From the NCBI GenBank assembly GCA_026400355.1, contig JAPLPE010000010.1, positions 1 through 64,000 on the forward strand: a stretch of DNA of 64,000 nucleotides, written 5' to 3'. Below the pieces are notes generated by a model. That model was not told the origin of the DNA, made no database searches, and saw nothing but the letters and a program-made list of their open reading frames with translations. The translations under genes and the position numbers were made by a program. Origin of the DNA: Rhodobacterales bacterium. Its GTDB lineage: Bacteria; Pseudomonadota; Alphaproteobacteria; Rhodobacterales; Rhodobacteraceae. Shown piece by piece: positions 55,158 through 64,000 of this stretch. Numbering within the stretch: the first letter of the stretch is position 1; every line of letters starts with the position of its first letter.

Positions 55158-56318
55158 TTGCCGACTTTGCGCCGCAACCCTCTGCCAGACCGCGAGGCGC
55201 CCTTGCGGACCGAAACTGTAACCCTCCCGTCGGACAGTCCGAGCACATTCAGGACGCTGACTCGTCACGTCTGGGGGACACCCGGTGCGCGGCCCAAGGT
55301 CTATACTCAGGCAGGCCTGCACGCCGACGAAATGCCCGGTCCCATCGTCGCACATCATCTGATGACGCACCTTGATGCGGCCGAGGCCAAAGGCCGGATC
55401 GCAGGTGAGATCTCGGTCGTCCCCTTCGCAAATCCCATCGGCCTAGGCCACTGGATAGCGCACAAACCGCAGGGCCGTCAGGACCTTGAAAGCCTCCAGA
55501 ACTTCAATCGCCACTATCCCGAGCTGGCTGCCATTGCTGCCGACGACCTCGAAAACTGCCTGACCGACGATCCCGTCCAAAACACCGCCCTGGTCCGCCA
55601 GGCCTTCGCCGCCGCCCTCGACCGCGCCTCGGTCACGACTGAAATCCAGTCCCTCCGCATCGCCCTTCTCAAGTGGTCGCATGATGCCGACTATGTCCTT
55701 GACCTGCACTGCGATCACTTCGCGATCCTCCACCTCTACGCTTCGACCGCCCGGCCCGAAATTACCTGCCTCCTCTGCCAAAGCACGGTGGCCCGCCTCG
55801 CGCTCATTCAGGACGTCTCCGGCGGCAACGCTTTTGACGAGGCACATACTGCCCCTTGGGCCGCCCTTCGCGCCCGTTTCGGCACCCGCCATCCGATTCC
55901 CCCGGCCTTGTTTTCAACGGCGCTGGAATACCGTGGCCAGTTCGACGTGGATGACGCTACCGCGACGCAGGACGCCGCCAACCTCGTCACCTTCCTGACC
56001 GGTATCTGCGCCCTGAACGGCGCCGCCGCCCCACAGTACCTTGACGCCCGCCACTTGCCACTCGGCGGCGCGCCCGAGGTTTTTGCGCCTCAGGGTGGCA
56101 TCGTGACATGGGCCGCTTCCGTCGGGGCAGAAGTCACAGAAGGCCAGACGCTCGGCCACGTGACGGATCCGACAAGCCGCATCCGCCTGCCCTTCAACGC
56201 GCCAGTCGCGGGCCTTCTTTTCCGCATGGAACTCTGGCGCTCTTGCCTCCGCGGGCAAAGCCTTTGCCAGATCGCGGGCGAAACAATCTTCAGGTCGGGC
56301 GACCTGATGTCAGACTGA
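55158..56318 (+). CDS. Succinylglutamate desuccinylase/aspartoacylase family protein
   Basis: A 386-residue M14-like zinc deacylase. The zinc ligands are in AGLHADEMPGPIVAHH (His and Glu near residues 54-57) and DLHCDH near residue 180. The C-terminal domain is beta-rich with GGIVTWAASVGAEVTEGQTL, a biotinyl-like fold seen in this family. It is intact, but the binding-protein gene next to it is broken, so it may be a survivor of a lost transport and deacylation operon. An ATG at 55158 is used; upstream frames are not clear. Confidence 0.8.
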   Translation: MPTLRRNPLPDREAPLRTETVTLPSDSPSTFRTLTRHVWGTPGARPKVYTQAGLHADEMPGPIVAHHLMTHLDAAEAKGRIAGEISVVPFANPIGLGHWIAHKPQGRQDLESLQNFNRHYPELAAIAADDLENCLTDDPVQNTALVRQAFAAALDRASVTTEIQSLRIALLKWSHDADYVLDLHCDHFAILHLYASTARPEITCLLCQSTVARLALIQDVSGGNAFDEAHTAPWAALRARFGTRHPIPPALFSTALEYRGQFDVDDATATQDAANLVTFLTGICALNGAAAPQYLDARHLPLGGAPEVFAPQGGIVTWAASVGAEVTEGQTLGHVTDPTSRIRLPFNAPVAGLLFRMELWRSCLRGQSLCQIAGETIFRSGDLMSD

Positions 56319-56355
56319 GCATAACAAGATCAAAAAAAGAAAAGGGAGTTGCAAT

Positions 56356-56852
56356 ATGATCGGAAGAATCGGAAAGGGGTTGGCAGGCTGCATCCTCGCC
56401 GTAGCCCTCTCCTTCGGCGGACCGGCGCTCGCATAAGACGCAATCCTTGACAGGGGCGTCGGGTCTGAATGGTCCTCGCTGATCCCCATATCAATTTTGA
56501 CGCCGCCGCCGGCTGGATCCAGTCCGACGCCTACGAAGGCCTAATAACTTTCGCACAGGATGGCAGCGTCATCCCCGGCGCAGCCGAAAGCTGGGAGATG
56601 AGCGCAGACGGCCTCACCTACAGCTTCCGCCTGCGGAAGGGGCTCAAGTAGTCGAACGGTGACCCGCTGGTCGCGCAAGATTTCGTCAACGGCGTGCTGC
56701 GCACCCTTCATCCCGACACCGCCTCGGAAAAAGGCTACTATTTCATCTCGGTCATTCAGATTCCTGGGGCGGCTGAACTGGCCAACAGCGAAACGAACGA
56801 CCCTTCCGTTCTCGGCATTACTGCGCCTGATGACCGCACCCTTACCCAATGC
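56356..56852 (+). pseudogene. OppA-like substrate-binding protein pseudogene
   Basis: A signal peptide (KGLAGCILAVALSFGGPALA) is cut by TAA at 56434-56436. After a frameshift near 56472-56490 the family sequence resumes: DPHINFDAAAGWIQSDAYEG, IPGAAESWEMSADGLTYSFRL, then TAG at 56649-56651 where KWSNGDP should be. VAQDFVNGVLRTLHPDT and DPSVLGITAPDDRTLT follow, and homology ends at about 56852. So there are at least two stops, one shift and a 3' truncation; only the first fifth or so of the gene remains. Confidence 0.82.
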
Positions 56853-56934
56853 TTGCTGAAATGCAACCTAGGACAGAGTTTACACTCTGCCTATAGTCGT
56901 GCGAACTAGGGTAAAATGCAATCTGGAATTGTGT

Positions 56935-58428
56935 TTAGGATGATGCGGTGAACAGGCTTTTCCATTTCTCCCTCAATACGTTCTTCTGCACTTTGCCCAT
57001 GGCATTGCGCGGAAGGTCATCGGCCAGAATGATCCGCTTGGGAAGCTTGAACGTCGCAAGCCGTTCGCGCATCTGACCCTTCAATCTATCTTCAGTCAGG
57101 TCGGCGCCGGGCCTTGGCACGACGATGGCCACGACCGCCTCGCCGAAATCGGGATGTGGCACGCCGATGATGGCCGAGGCTGCGACACCTTCCAGATCGT
57201 CGAGCACATCTTCGACCTCCACCGGATAGACGTTCAACCCACCGGAAATGACCAGATCCTTGGACCGGCCCACGATCCGCAAATAACCGTCGGCGTCGTA
57301 GGCCCCAATGTCCCCAGTTATGAAGAAGCCAGTGGACCGGAACTCGGACGCGGTCTTTTCGGGCGCTCTCCAGTATCCATCGAACACGTTTGGGCCGCGG
57401 ACCTCGATTGACCCCACGGCACCCTTTGCCAGGTTCGCGCCCGTCGCCGGATCGCAAACCCGCACATCTATGCCCGGCAGGGCCATCCCGACCGTGCCGG
57501 CACGCCTTTCTCCGACATAGGGGTTCGAAGTGTTCATGTTCGTCTCGGTCATGCCGTAGCGTTCAAGGATCGCGTGTCCGGTCGCGGAGCTCCATTCCCG
57601 GTGAGTTATGGCCGAAAGAGGGGCCGAACCGGAAACGAAAAGCCGCATATGAGCGACAACTTCCATGTCGAGCCGTGGATCATTCAGCATTCGGGCATAG
57701 AATGTAGGCACGCCCATCATCACAGTGGTCTGGGGCAGGGCCGCAAAGACCGCGTCGGGATGAAAGGCTGGCAGGAATATCATTGACGCACCTGCCATGA
57801 TCACAGTGTTTGTTGCTACGAACAGACCATGCGTATGGAACACCGGCAGCGCATGAAGAAGCACGTCACTTTCTGTGAACCGCCACGCATCGGCCAGAGT
57901 TTCCGCATTGGACCCGAGGTTTTCGCGGCTCAGCATGACGCCCTTCGACCGCCCGGTCGTTCCAGACGTGTAGAGGACTGCAGCAAGATCTGAGCCGACG
58001 CTTTCCACATCGCTGAAGTCCGGTTCCGCGATGTCGGCCCGATGTGCCATATCTTCCATGCTCATCGTCCGCGTGCCTTCGGCGATCCCTGTCATCGCCG
58101 CAACATTCCCCGGATCGCAAAGATGAACGGCCGCTTCCGAGTTGGACAGGAAATACGCGGTTTCTGAGGTTGTGTAGGCCGGGTTCAGGGGTAGAAAGAC
58201 GATACCTGCCCTGAGGCAGCCCAGATAGAGACAGATGAATTCTGCCGATTTCGACCCCTGACAGGCCAGCCTGTCACCTCTGACCAATCCGAGGGCCGTC
58301 AGTGCCCCGGCATACTGCCCCGCGCGGTCGAGAGTCCTGCGATAGGTGAATGACAAGCCACCCGGTACCGCCATGAACTGACGCGCGGCATCCTGTGCCC
58401 CACGCTCCAACGCCCGCAAGATGTCCAT
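56935..58428 (-). CDS. Malonyl-CoA synthetase-like acyl-CoA ligase
   Basis: A 497-residue AMP-forming ligase of the ANL superfamily. The P-loop is LYTSGTTGRSKGVML (about residues 150-164), then YGMTETNMN, TGDIGAYDADGYL and GRSKDLVISGGLNVYP, and the catalytic lysine in NAMGKVQKN near the end. The fit is best with MatB, which makes malonyl-CoA from malonate; other short dicarboxylate or fatty acids cannot be excluded. RBS AAGGGAGAG precedes ATG 58428. No malonyl-CoA decarboxylase is adjacent. Confidence 0.8.
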   Translation of the reverse strand: MDILRALERGAQDAARQFMAVPGGLSFTYRRTLDRAGQYAGALTALGLVRGDRLACQGSKSAEFICLYLGCLRAGIVFLPLNPAYTTSETAYFLSNSEAAVHLCDPGNVAAMTGIAEGTRTMSMEDMAHRADIAEPDFSDVESVGSDLAAVLYTSGTTGRSKGVMLSRENLGSNAETLADAWRFTESDVLLHALPVFHTHGLFVATNTVIMAGASMIFLPAFHPDAVFAALPQTTVMMGVPTFYARMLNDPRLDMEVVAHMRLFVSGSAPLSAITHREWSSATGHAILERYGMTETNMNTSNPYVGERRAGTVGMALPGIDVRVCDPATGANLAKGAVGSIEVRGPNVFDGYWRAPEKTASEFRSTGFFITGDIGAYDADGYLRIVGRSKDLVISGGLNVYPVEVEDVLDDLEGVAASAIIGVPHPDFGEAVVAIVVPRPGADLTEDRLKGQMRERLATFKLPKRIILADDLPRNAMGKVQKNVLREKWKSLFTASS

Positions 58429-58567
58429 GGTCTGCTCTCCCTTTCGCTCGCCAGCCATGGCTGGCAAGACTGCCCGACTTGGTCAAGCCTGCATGGTTCT
58501 GCGCCTTGCAGACGAGGAGCATTCATGAAAGGGAAGGGTCGCGTCTTTTCTGACACGGACACCTGAC

Positions 58568-59767
58568 ATGACTGCCACGTCCCCTCACGCGGCGACCGAC
58601 GCCGCCTATGTCGTCATCTTCGGTGTCGCACTTGGTCACCTTCTTAACGATGTAATGCAGTCTCTGGTTACGGCGATCTACCCGCTGCTTCAGGTTGAAT
58701 TCTCGCTTGATTTCTGGCAGATCGGTCTCTTGAGCTTCGCCTTTCAGGTCACTGCCTCGATACTGCAGCCTGTCATCGGGAACTATACGGACAAGAACCC
58801 GATGCCTCAGTCTCTTGCATTAGGAATGGGATCGACGCTGGTCGGAATCGTCCTTCTGGCGGTTGTGCATTCGTACTGGCTGCTCGTGCTTGGTGCCATG
58901 CTGATCGGCGTGGGTTCGGCCATATTCCATCCCGAAGCCTCACGTGTTGCCCGCTTTGCGTCAGGTGGGCGCTATGGCACAGCGCAATCATTGTTTCAGG
59001 TTGGAGGCAACATCGGGACAGCAGTTGGCCCGCTGCTCGCCGCGTTTATTGTTGTCCCGCACGGCAGGCCCAGTCTTTTGTGGTTCTCTGTCGGGGCGAT
59101 GCTTGGGATCGTCTTGCTGCGTCGCGTTGGAAGCTGGTACTCCCGTTACCGAACCGCGCATCCGCCGATTGCCGGGTCAACAAGCGTAAGTGACGTTGCG
59201 CCAGAAAAGGTTCGGATGTCGCTGATTATCCTTGCGCTGTTGGTGTTCTCCAAGAACATCTATACGGCCAGCTTTTCAAGCTATTACACCTTCTTCCTCA
59301 TCGAACGCTTTGATCTGTCTGCACAGCAGTCGCAACTGATGTTGTTCGTGTTTCTTGCGGCGATGGCCGTGGGCGTCATGATCGGCGGCCCGATCGGTGA
59401 CCGTTTTGGCGCCCGCACTGTCATTTGGTTTTCGATCCTTGGTATTCTGCCGTTTACACTTGCGCTGCCTTATGTAGGCCTGATCGGCACGGGTGTCTTG
59501 ACGGTAGTCATCGGCGTGATCCTTGCGTCGGCCTTTCCGGCGATCCTTGTTTTTGCGCAGGAACTGGTGCCCGGGCGGATTGGTATGATCAATGGTCTGT
59601 TTTTTGGTTTTGCGTTCGGCATGGGCGGGGTCGCTGCAGCTGTGCTGGGGGTTGTAGCGGATTGGAAGGGGCTCGAATTCGTATTCTTCATTTGTTCGTG
59701 GCTGCCAGTCATGGGTCTGCTGACGATCTTCCTTCCGCGTAACGTAGTGCGTCCGCGGCAGAACTAG
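58568..59767 (+). CDS. MFS transporter, fosmidomycin-resistance (Fsr) type
   Basis: A 399-residue protein with 12 predicted helices. GHLLNDVMQSLVTAIYPLLQ after the first helix, IGNYTDKNPMPQSLALGMG, and GSAIFHPEASRVARFASGGRYGTAQSLFQVGGN are signatures of the Fsr group of efflux pumps. Members export fosmidomycin and other compounds; native substrates are not known. It is divergent from the ligase gene. Confidence 0.85.
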   Translation: MTATSPHAATDAAYVVIFGVALGHLLNDVMQSLVTAIYPLLQVEFSLDFWQIGLLSFAFQVTASILQPVIGNYTDKNPMPQSLALGMGSTLVGIVLLAVVHSYWLLVLGAMLIGVGSAIFHPEASRVARFASGGRYGTAQSLFQVGGNIGTAVGPLLAAFIVVPHGRPSLLWFSVGAMLGIVLLRRVGSWYSRYRTAHPPIAGSTSVSDVAPEKVRMSLIILALLVFSKNIYTASFSSYYTFFLIERFDLSAQQSQLMLFVFLAAMAVGVMIGGPIGDRFGARTVIWFSILGILPFTLALPYVGLIGTGVLTVVIGVILASAFPAILVFAQELVPGRIGMINGLFFGFAFGMGGVAAAVLGVVADWKGLEFVFFICSWLPVMGLLTIFLPRNVVRPRQN

Positions 59768-59945
59768 GGGCCCGGACTGGCGCGGCCACGCCCGCCTTCC
59801 TATCTTGCTTTCTCAAGGGGGCGGCTCGATTAGGCATACTGGCCCCGAAGAACGCGATGTTTCTTCCGAATTCCGTGACGGAATCCGGATTTTGATGCGT
59901 ATTCGGGGCCAACGCGTCGGCCCTACCAGACTGGACACCGTTGCC

Positions 59946-61160
59946 ATGACGACCATCGACCGATCCGCCAAACCCGAATGGGCGATGACCCGGCGCGAGG
60001 CAGATATAGCCCGCCGCAAGCGTGAAGGTCTGCCGCCTCGTAGCCGCCGCTGGCCCTGGATCCTGCTAGCCCTTGTCGTTGCCGGGGTTGGTGGCTTTGG
60101 CTGGTGGAAGACACATCAGCCTGCCCCTGTAGTAGAAGTGAGGACGCCTGAGCCTGTCATCGTCAGCCGGATGCAGGTGAATCCGGACGAATATGTGGAC
60201 ATTGCCCCCCAGACACTTGAGCGCGCGATAAAGGTCATCGGCACCCTTCAGCCTTCGCGCAAGGCGGAACTTTCCTCTCAGACCGGTGGGCTGGTCGAAG
60301 CAGTTAACGTCCGGCCCGGTGACACGGTCAAGGCGGGGGACGTGATGGTGCAGGTTGATGTCGAACGCTTGACGCTCGACCTTGACCTTCAGCGCAGCAA
60401 TGCTGATGCGACGCGCGCGCAGTTGGCCCTGGCAGAAGGACAACTTGAACGGGCGAAGGCGCTCGTTGATCGTGGGGTTGGTACCGCCTCTACCATGGAA
60501 GAAGCACAAAGTAGCGTGGACGGGCTGCGGGCCAGCCTGTCGGCCCAGATAGATCAGGTTTCGGTCGCTGAACTCACATTGCGCAACGCGTCGGTCCATG
60601 CCCCGTTCGATGGCGTCGTCTCGGCCCGCAATGTGGAACCGGGCACATTTATTCAGGTTGGCGCGCCGCTCATCACCATTGTCGATCTTTCCACAGTCGA
60701 GTTGGAGGCCAACGCCTCTGTCTCAGCCGGGTCGCTCTTGAGTCCGGGTCAAGCCGTTTCGGTCACAGTTGACGGAATCCCGGACCGGGTCTTTCCCGGC
60801 ACGGTGGAACGCATAAACCCTGTTGCCGCAGAAGGCACGCGCGCGATTCCTGTCTACATCAGGCTCGCCAATCCCAACGATGTGCTGCTTGGCGGCATGT
60901 TCGCCACGGGACAGGTGGTGGTGGCCCGGCAGGAGGATGCAATCGCCATCCCTTCAGATGCGATCCGCGAGGATGGTGACGGCAAATACGTCCTTGCCAT
61001 TGTCAATGGCACACTTATTCGGCAATCTGTGGCGCCCGCCGAGCTGTGGGAAGGCAGGATGACCCGCATCAGTGAAGGGTTGAAGCCCGGGGATGTGGTC
61101 GTGGCCGCGGCTCTGCCCGAACTTAGCGTCGGCGATCAGGTCGAACTTGTGGGAAACTGA
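59946..61160 (+). CDS. RND efflux membrane-fusion (periplasmic adaptor) protein
   Basis: A 404-residue adaptor: cytosolic basic start, one helix (WPWILLALVVAGVGGFGW, about residues 37-54), then the lipoyl domain split around a hairpin (GTLQPSRKAELSSQTGGLVEAVNVRPGDTV), a coiled-coil rich in Ala/Glu (residues 140-190), and beta-barrel (ASVHAPFDGVVSARNVEPGT). It links the inner-membrane pump to an outer-membrane channel. ATG at 59946 is preferred over open frame from 59805. The pump starts four bases after its stop. Confidence 0.9.
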   Translation: MTTIDRSAKPEWAMTRREADIARRKREGLPPRSRRWPWILLALVVAGVGGFGWWKTHQPAPVVEVRTPEPVIVSRMQVNPDEYVDIAPQTLERAIKVIGTLQPSRKAELSSQTGGLVEAVNVRPGDTVKAGDVMVQVDVERLTLDLDLQRSNADATRAQLALAEGQLERAKALVDRGVGTASTMEEAQSSVDGLRASLSAQIDQVSVAELTLRNASVHAPFDGVVSARNVEPGTFIQVGAPLITIVDLSTVELEANASVSAGSLLSPGQAVSVTVDGIPDRVFPGTVERINPVAAEGTRAIPVYIRLANPNDVLLGGMFATGQVVVARQEDAIAIPSDAIREDGDGKYVLAIVNGTLIRQSVAPAELWEGRMTRISEGLKPGDVVVAAALPELSVGDQVELVGN

Positions 61161-61164
61161 TCCG

Positions 61165-64000
61165 ATGTTTCTGACCCGCATCAGCGTCAACCATCCCGTG
61201 TTTGCAACGATGGTCATGGCGGCGATCCTTGTGTTCGGGATCTTCAGCTTTCAGCGCCTTGCGATAGAAGAATTCCCGGATATCGACTTTCCGGTTGTGG
61301 CCGTACTTGTGACCTATCCTGGCGCGTCTCCCGAGGCGGTCGAGAACGACATCATCAAGCCCATCGAAGACGCTGTGAATACGATCAGTGGGATAGAAAC
61401 GGTCCGTTCAACCAGCGCCTCGGGTCAGGGCCGGGTCATCATGTTCTTCGACATGGACGTGGCGTCGGCTGATGCCGCCCAGAACGTCCGCGACCGGATC
61501 GCAGGCATCAAGGGGCGCTTTCCCGACAATGCCGAAGAGCCGACCGTCCTGCGTTTTGATCCCGCCTCGCGGCCCATCATGTCTCTTGCGGTCAGCGGGG
61601 GAAACCTGTCGACCCGTGATCTGACGGCGCTGACCGAGGACGTGATCGTGCCCCGACTCTCCGCTGTGCAGGGGGTCGGCAGTGCCACGGTAGTCGGCGG
61701 CGCGGCACGCGAGTTGCAGATTCTGATCGACCCCGACCGGATGAACGCCTTTGGCGTCGGTGTCGGCGAGGTCACCGCTGCGCTCTCTTCAGACAACCGC
61801 AACTTGCCGGCGGGGTCCATCGATACCAAAGGTATCGTCCAGTCTGTCCAGATCGAAGGCCGCCTCGACCGGGCCGAGGATTTTCTGGACATCATCGTTG
61901 CCCGACGTGGAGGCCAGCCGGTACGTCTTGGCGATGTTGCAACCTTGCAAAGCGGTTCTGCCGAGGCGACCTCTATAGCACTTCTCGATGGCGAACCGGC
62001 GCTAGCCGTTGACGTGATCAAGACGCAGGGGTCCAACACTGTCGAGATCGCCAGAAGCATCCGAGCCGCCGTCGACGAGCTTGTTGCCAGTGATCTGCCT
62101 GAAGGCGTCACCGTCGATATCGTCCGCGACAACGCCAAGTCGGTTGAGCAAAGCTATCAGAGCGTCCAGAACATGCTGGTCGAAGGCGCAGCACTTGCGA
62201 CAGTCATCGTCTTCCTGTTCCTCAACTCGTGGCGTTCGACCGTCATAACCGGCCTTACCCTGCCAATATCGGTCATCGGCACGATGACCTTGCTTTGGGC
62301 CTTTGGCTTTACGCTCAACATCATGACCCTATTGGCCCTGTCGCTCGCCATCGGGCTCTTGATCGACGACGCCATCGTGGTGCGTGAAAACATCATGCGC
62401 CATCTGCACATGGGCAAGACGCATCGGCAGGCTGCACTCGATGGCACGAACGAAATCGGCCTCGCCGTGCTGGCGACGACCTTGTCCATCGTGGCCGTAT
62501 TCATGCCCGTAGCCTTCATGGACGGGATCATCGGCCGTTTCTTTCTGCAGTTCGGTGTCACGGTCAGTGTTGCCGTGATGATCTCGCTTTTTGTGGCCTT
62601 CACGCTCGACCCAATGATGTCGTCTGTCTGGTATGATCCCTCGGCAGCACCGGGCGCCAAACGTGGACCCCTCGGTCGCCTGATTGCCCAGTTTGACCGC
62701 TTCGTGTCCTGGATCGCCCGGGGGTATCGTCACGTCCTGCGGTGGAGTCTGCGCCACCGCATAACGACCCTTTTCGTCGCGTTCCTGGCCTTCATCGGGT
62801 CATTCTTCCTTTTCCCGTTGGTTGGTGCCGAGTTTGCACCTGCAGTCGACAATTCTGAATTCCGGGTCGATGTAACGACGCCAGTCGGATCTTCGCTCGA
62901 CTACACGGCCGGCAAGATGCGTCAGGTCGAAAGCCTGTTGCGTACCTTCCCGGAGGTGGAGCGGACCTATGTGACCGTCAACGGAGGGCAGAACAACGCC
63001 AACTCCAATTCGGGCACGGTCGAGGTCACAATGGTATCGCCCGATCAGCGGGTTCGTTCCCCGCAGGACATGTCCCTGCCAGTGCGCGCGGTGTTGGCGA
63101 CCATTCCCGGCATCGCCTTTGCGGTAGGGGCGGCAGGGGGGCTTGGCGGTTCTGATGCGCCCATTCAGATCAGTCTTTCCGGTGAAAGCTTTACGGTCCT
63201 TGGCCCGCTCGCTGATGAACTCGTGCGGCGTCTGGCCACCATCGACGGGATCGAGGACGCCAAGTCCAGCCTTGATGACGCGCAGCCGGTTATTGGCATC
63301 CGCGTGAACCGCGATGCAGCCAGTGACCTTGGCGTCACGCTGGCGCAGGTTGGGGATACTCTGTCACCCATGCTGGGAGGGCAGTCGGTCGGTGATTGGA
63401 CCGCCCCCGACGGCCGCAGCTACGCCGTCACTGTGCGCTTGCCTGAAGCCGTGCGCGGTGACCGGGCGACGATCGGGTCACTGCCCATCGCGCAGGCCAG
63501 CGGGCAGGGGCTTGTCCGGCTCGATCAGGTGGCAGAACTCGTCGAATCCACCGGCCCCTCCCAGATTGACCGGGAGAACCTTGCACGCAACATCACCGTG
63601 ACTGCCAATCTGGCCGGTGCGAGACTGGGTGACGTTTCTGCCGAGGTGCAGGCCGCGGTCGACAGCATGCAGATGCCACCCGGATACCGCATTTCAACCG
63701 GCGGCGAATCGCAGGATCTTGCTGAGTCGGCGTCAACGGCCCTCACAGCCCTCTTCCTTGCTGTTACCTTCATCTACTTCGTGCTGGCCTCGCAGTTCGG
63801 CAGTTTTCTGCAGCCCATTGCGATTATGTTCTCGCTGCCTCTTGCATTGATCGGGGTGATGGTGGGGCTGCTGGTTGGAGGGTCGACCCTGAACATGTTC
63901 TCGATCATCGGGTTCATCATGCTCATGGGGTTGGTGGTCAAGAATGCGATCCTTCTTGTCGACAACGCCAATCAGCACGTGAAGGAGGAGATGAACCTTT
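61165..64000 (+). CDS. RND efflux pump permease (AcrB/MexF type), 3' end outside window
   Basis: About 945 residues are visible with no stop. It starts MFLTRISVNHPVFATMVMAA and contains the RND motifs: the docking-loop-type region PGASPEAVENDIIKPIEDAVN, PAGSIDTKGIVQSV, helix 4 with GLLIDDAIVVRENI, helix with DDAIV acidic pair, and the second porter repeat. DD in helix 4 (LLIDDAIVV) is the proton relay. With the adaptor gene upstream it makes a two-gene efflux operon; an outer-membrane channel gene is not in view. Confidence 0.92.
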   Translation, partial: MFLTRISVNHPVFATMVMAAILVFGIFSFQRLAIEEFPDIDFPVVAVLVTYPGASPEAVENDIIKPIEDAVNTISGIETVRSTSASGQGRVIMFFDMDVASADAAQNVRDRIAGIKGRFPDNAEEPTVLRFDPASRPIMSLAVSGGNLSTRDLTALTEDVIVPRLSAVQGVGSATVVGGAARELQILIDPDRMNAFGVGVGEVTAALSSDNRNLPAGSIDTKGIVQSVQIEGRLDRAEDFLDIIVARRGGQPVRLGDVATLQSGSAEATSIALLDGEPALAVDVIKTQGSNTVEIARSIRAAVDELVASDLPEGVTVDIVRDNAKSVEQSYQSVQNMLVEGAALATVIVFLFLNSWRSTVITGLTLPISVIGTMTLLWAFGFTLNIMTLLALSLAIGLLIDDAIVVRENIMRHLHMGKTHRQAALDGTNEIGLAVLATTLSIVAVFMPVAFMDGIIGRFFLQFGVTVSVAVMISLFVAFTLDPMMSSVWYDPSAAPGAKRGPLGRLIAQFDRFVSWIARGYRHVLRWSLRHRITTLFVAFLAFIGSFFLFPLVGAEFAPAVDNSEFRVDVTTPVGSSLDYTAGKMRQVESLLRTFPEVERTYVTVNGGQNNANSNSGTVEVTMVSPDQRVRSPQDMSLPVRAVLATIPGIAFAVGAAGGLGGSDAPIQISLSGESFTVLGPLADELVRRLATIDGIEDAKSSLDDAQPVIGIRVNRDAASDLGVTLAQVGDTLSPMLGGQSVGDWTAPDGRSYAVTVRLPEAVRGDRATIGSLPIAQASGQGLVRLDQVAELVESTGPSQIDRENLARNITVTANLAGARLGDVSAEVQAAVDSMQMPPGYRISTGGESQDLAESASTALTALFLAVTFIYFVLASQFGSFLQPIAIMFSLPLALIGVMVGLLVGGSTLNMFSIIGFIMLMGLVVKNAILLVDNANQHVKEEMNL

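Noticed and set aside
1-64000. tRNA or rRNA genes, CRISPR arrays, prophage
   Set aside because: I looked for T-arm-like GGTTCGAATCC motifs with matching stems and for phage gene blocks and found none that hold.

Overview
The window is a 64 kb stretch of a GC-rich alphaproteobacterial chromosome, most likely order Rhodobacterales (Paracoccaceae/Roseobacter group). The evidence is the gene content: ChpT next to a DUF3553 gene, the ornithine-lipid pair olsB-olsA, a DUF6477/DUF6456 divergent pair, an MttB-family methyltransferase without pyrrolysine, PPK2, CtaA, and an Opp/Dpp-type ABC operon with a Tat-type binding protein. These families are common in that order. No rRNA, tRNA, CRISPR array or prophage is visible. 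Most of the window is ordinary core and transport genes packed with 0-30 bp gaps or ATGA/GTGA overlaps.

Layout. 0-9 kb: an IS5-type transposase fragment cut by the window edge, chpT, DUF3553, olsBA, a ThiE-like gene, trmJ, ctaA, an M32 carboxypeptidase, an MFS exporter and an enoyl-CoA hydratase. 9-13.4 kb: rplM-rpsI with a good promoter and terminator, then a polyamine-type ABC transporter (two permeases and an ATPase) whose second permease is frameshifted and now reads into the ATPase. 13.4-24 kb, mostly minus strand: tetR-ppk2, an alpha/beta hydrolase, a MetA-type homoserine acyltransferase with the acetyl-type Glu, an unassigned P-loop protein, two EamA exporters, a FadL-like porin, a zinc dehydrogenase and guaA. 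24-31.3 kb: a hydrolase pseudogene, an MttB-family gene, DUF6477/DUF6456, LysE, aqpZ and a dead IS3-family element. 31.3-43 kb: lipA, two c-type cytochromes with a divergent LysR gene, aroB-aroK, a conserved unknown gene ending in xerD, ssb, and a PepSY / cytochrome b561 / membrane LuxR cluster, then a lytic transglycosylase. 43-51 kb: a five-gene peptide-type ABC operon with a small lysozyme-inhibitor-like secreted protein inside it and an AraC regulator upstream. 51-53 kb: miaA and pyrH. 53-57 kb: a CAP-RTX secreted protein, then a decayed zone with an 11-bp tandem repeat, two gene stubs facing apart, an aspartoacylase-family gene and a broken OppA-like binding protein. 57-64 kb: malonyl-CoA synthetase-like gene, a fosmidomycin-resistance-type MFS exporter and an RND efflux adaptor and pump (pump cut by the window end).

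I found no convincing new defence or mobile system. The points most worth following are the membrane LuxR / cytochrome b / PepSY operon, the CAP-RTX chimera, the permease frameshift that creates a permease-ATPase fusion, and the decayed 54.4-56.9 kb zone, where a deletion appears to have joined the 3' parts of two divergent genes. All family assignments come from reading motifs and recalling families; no database search was run.
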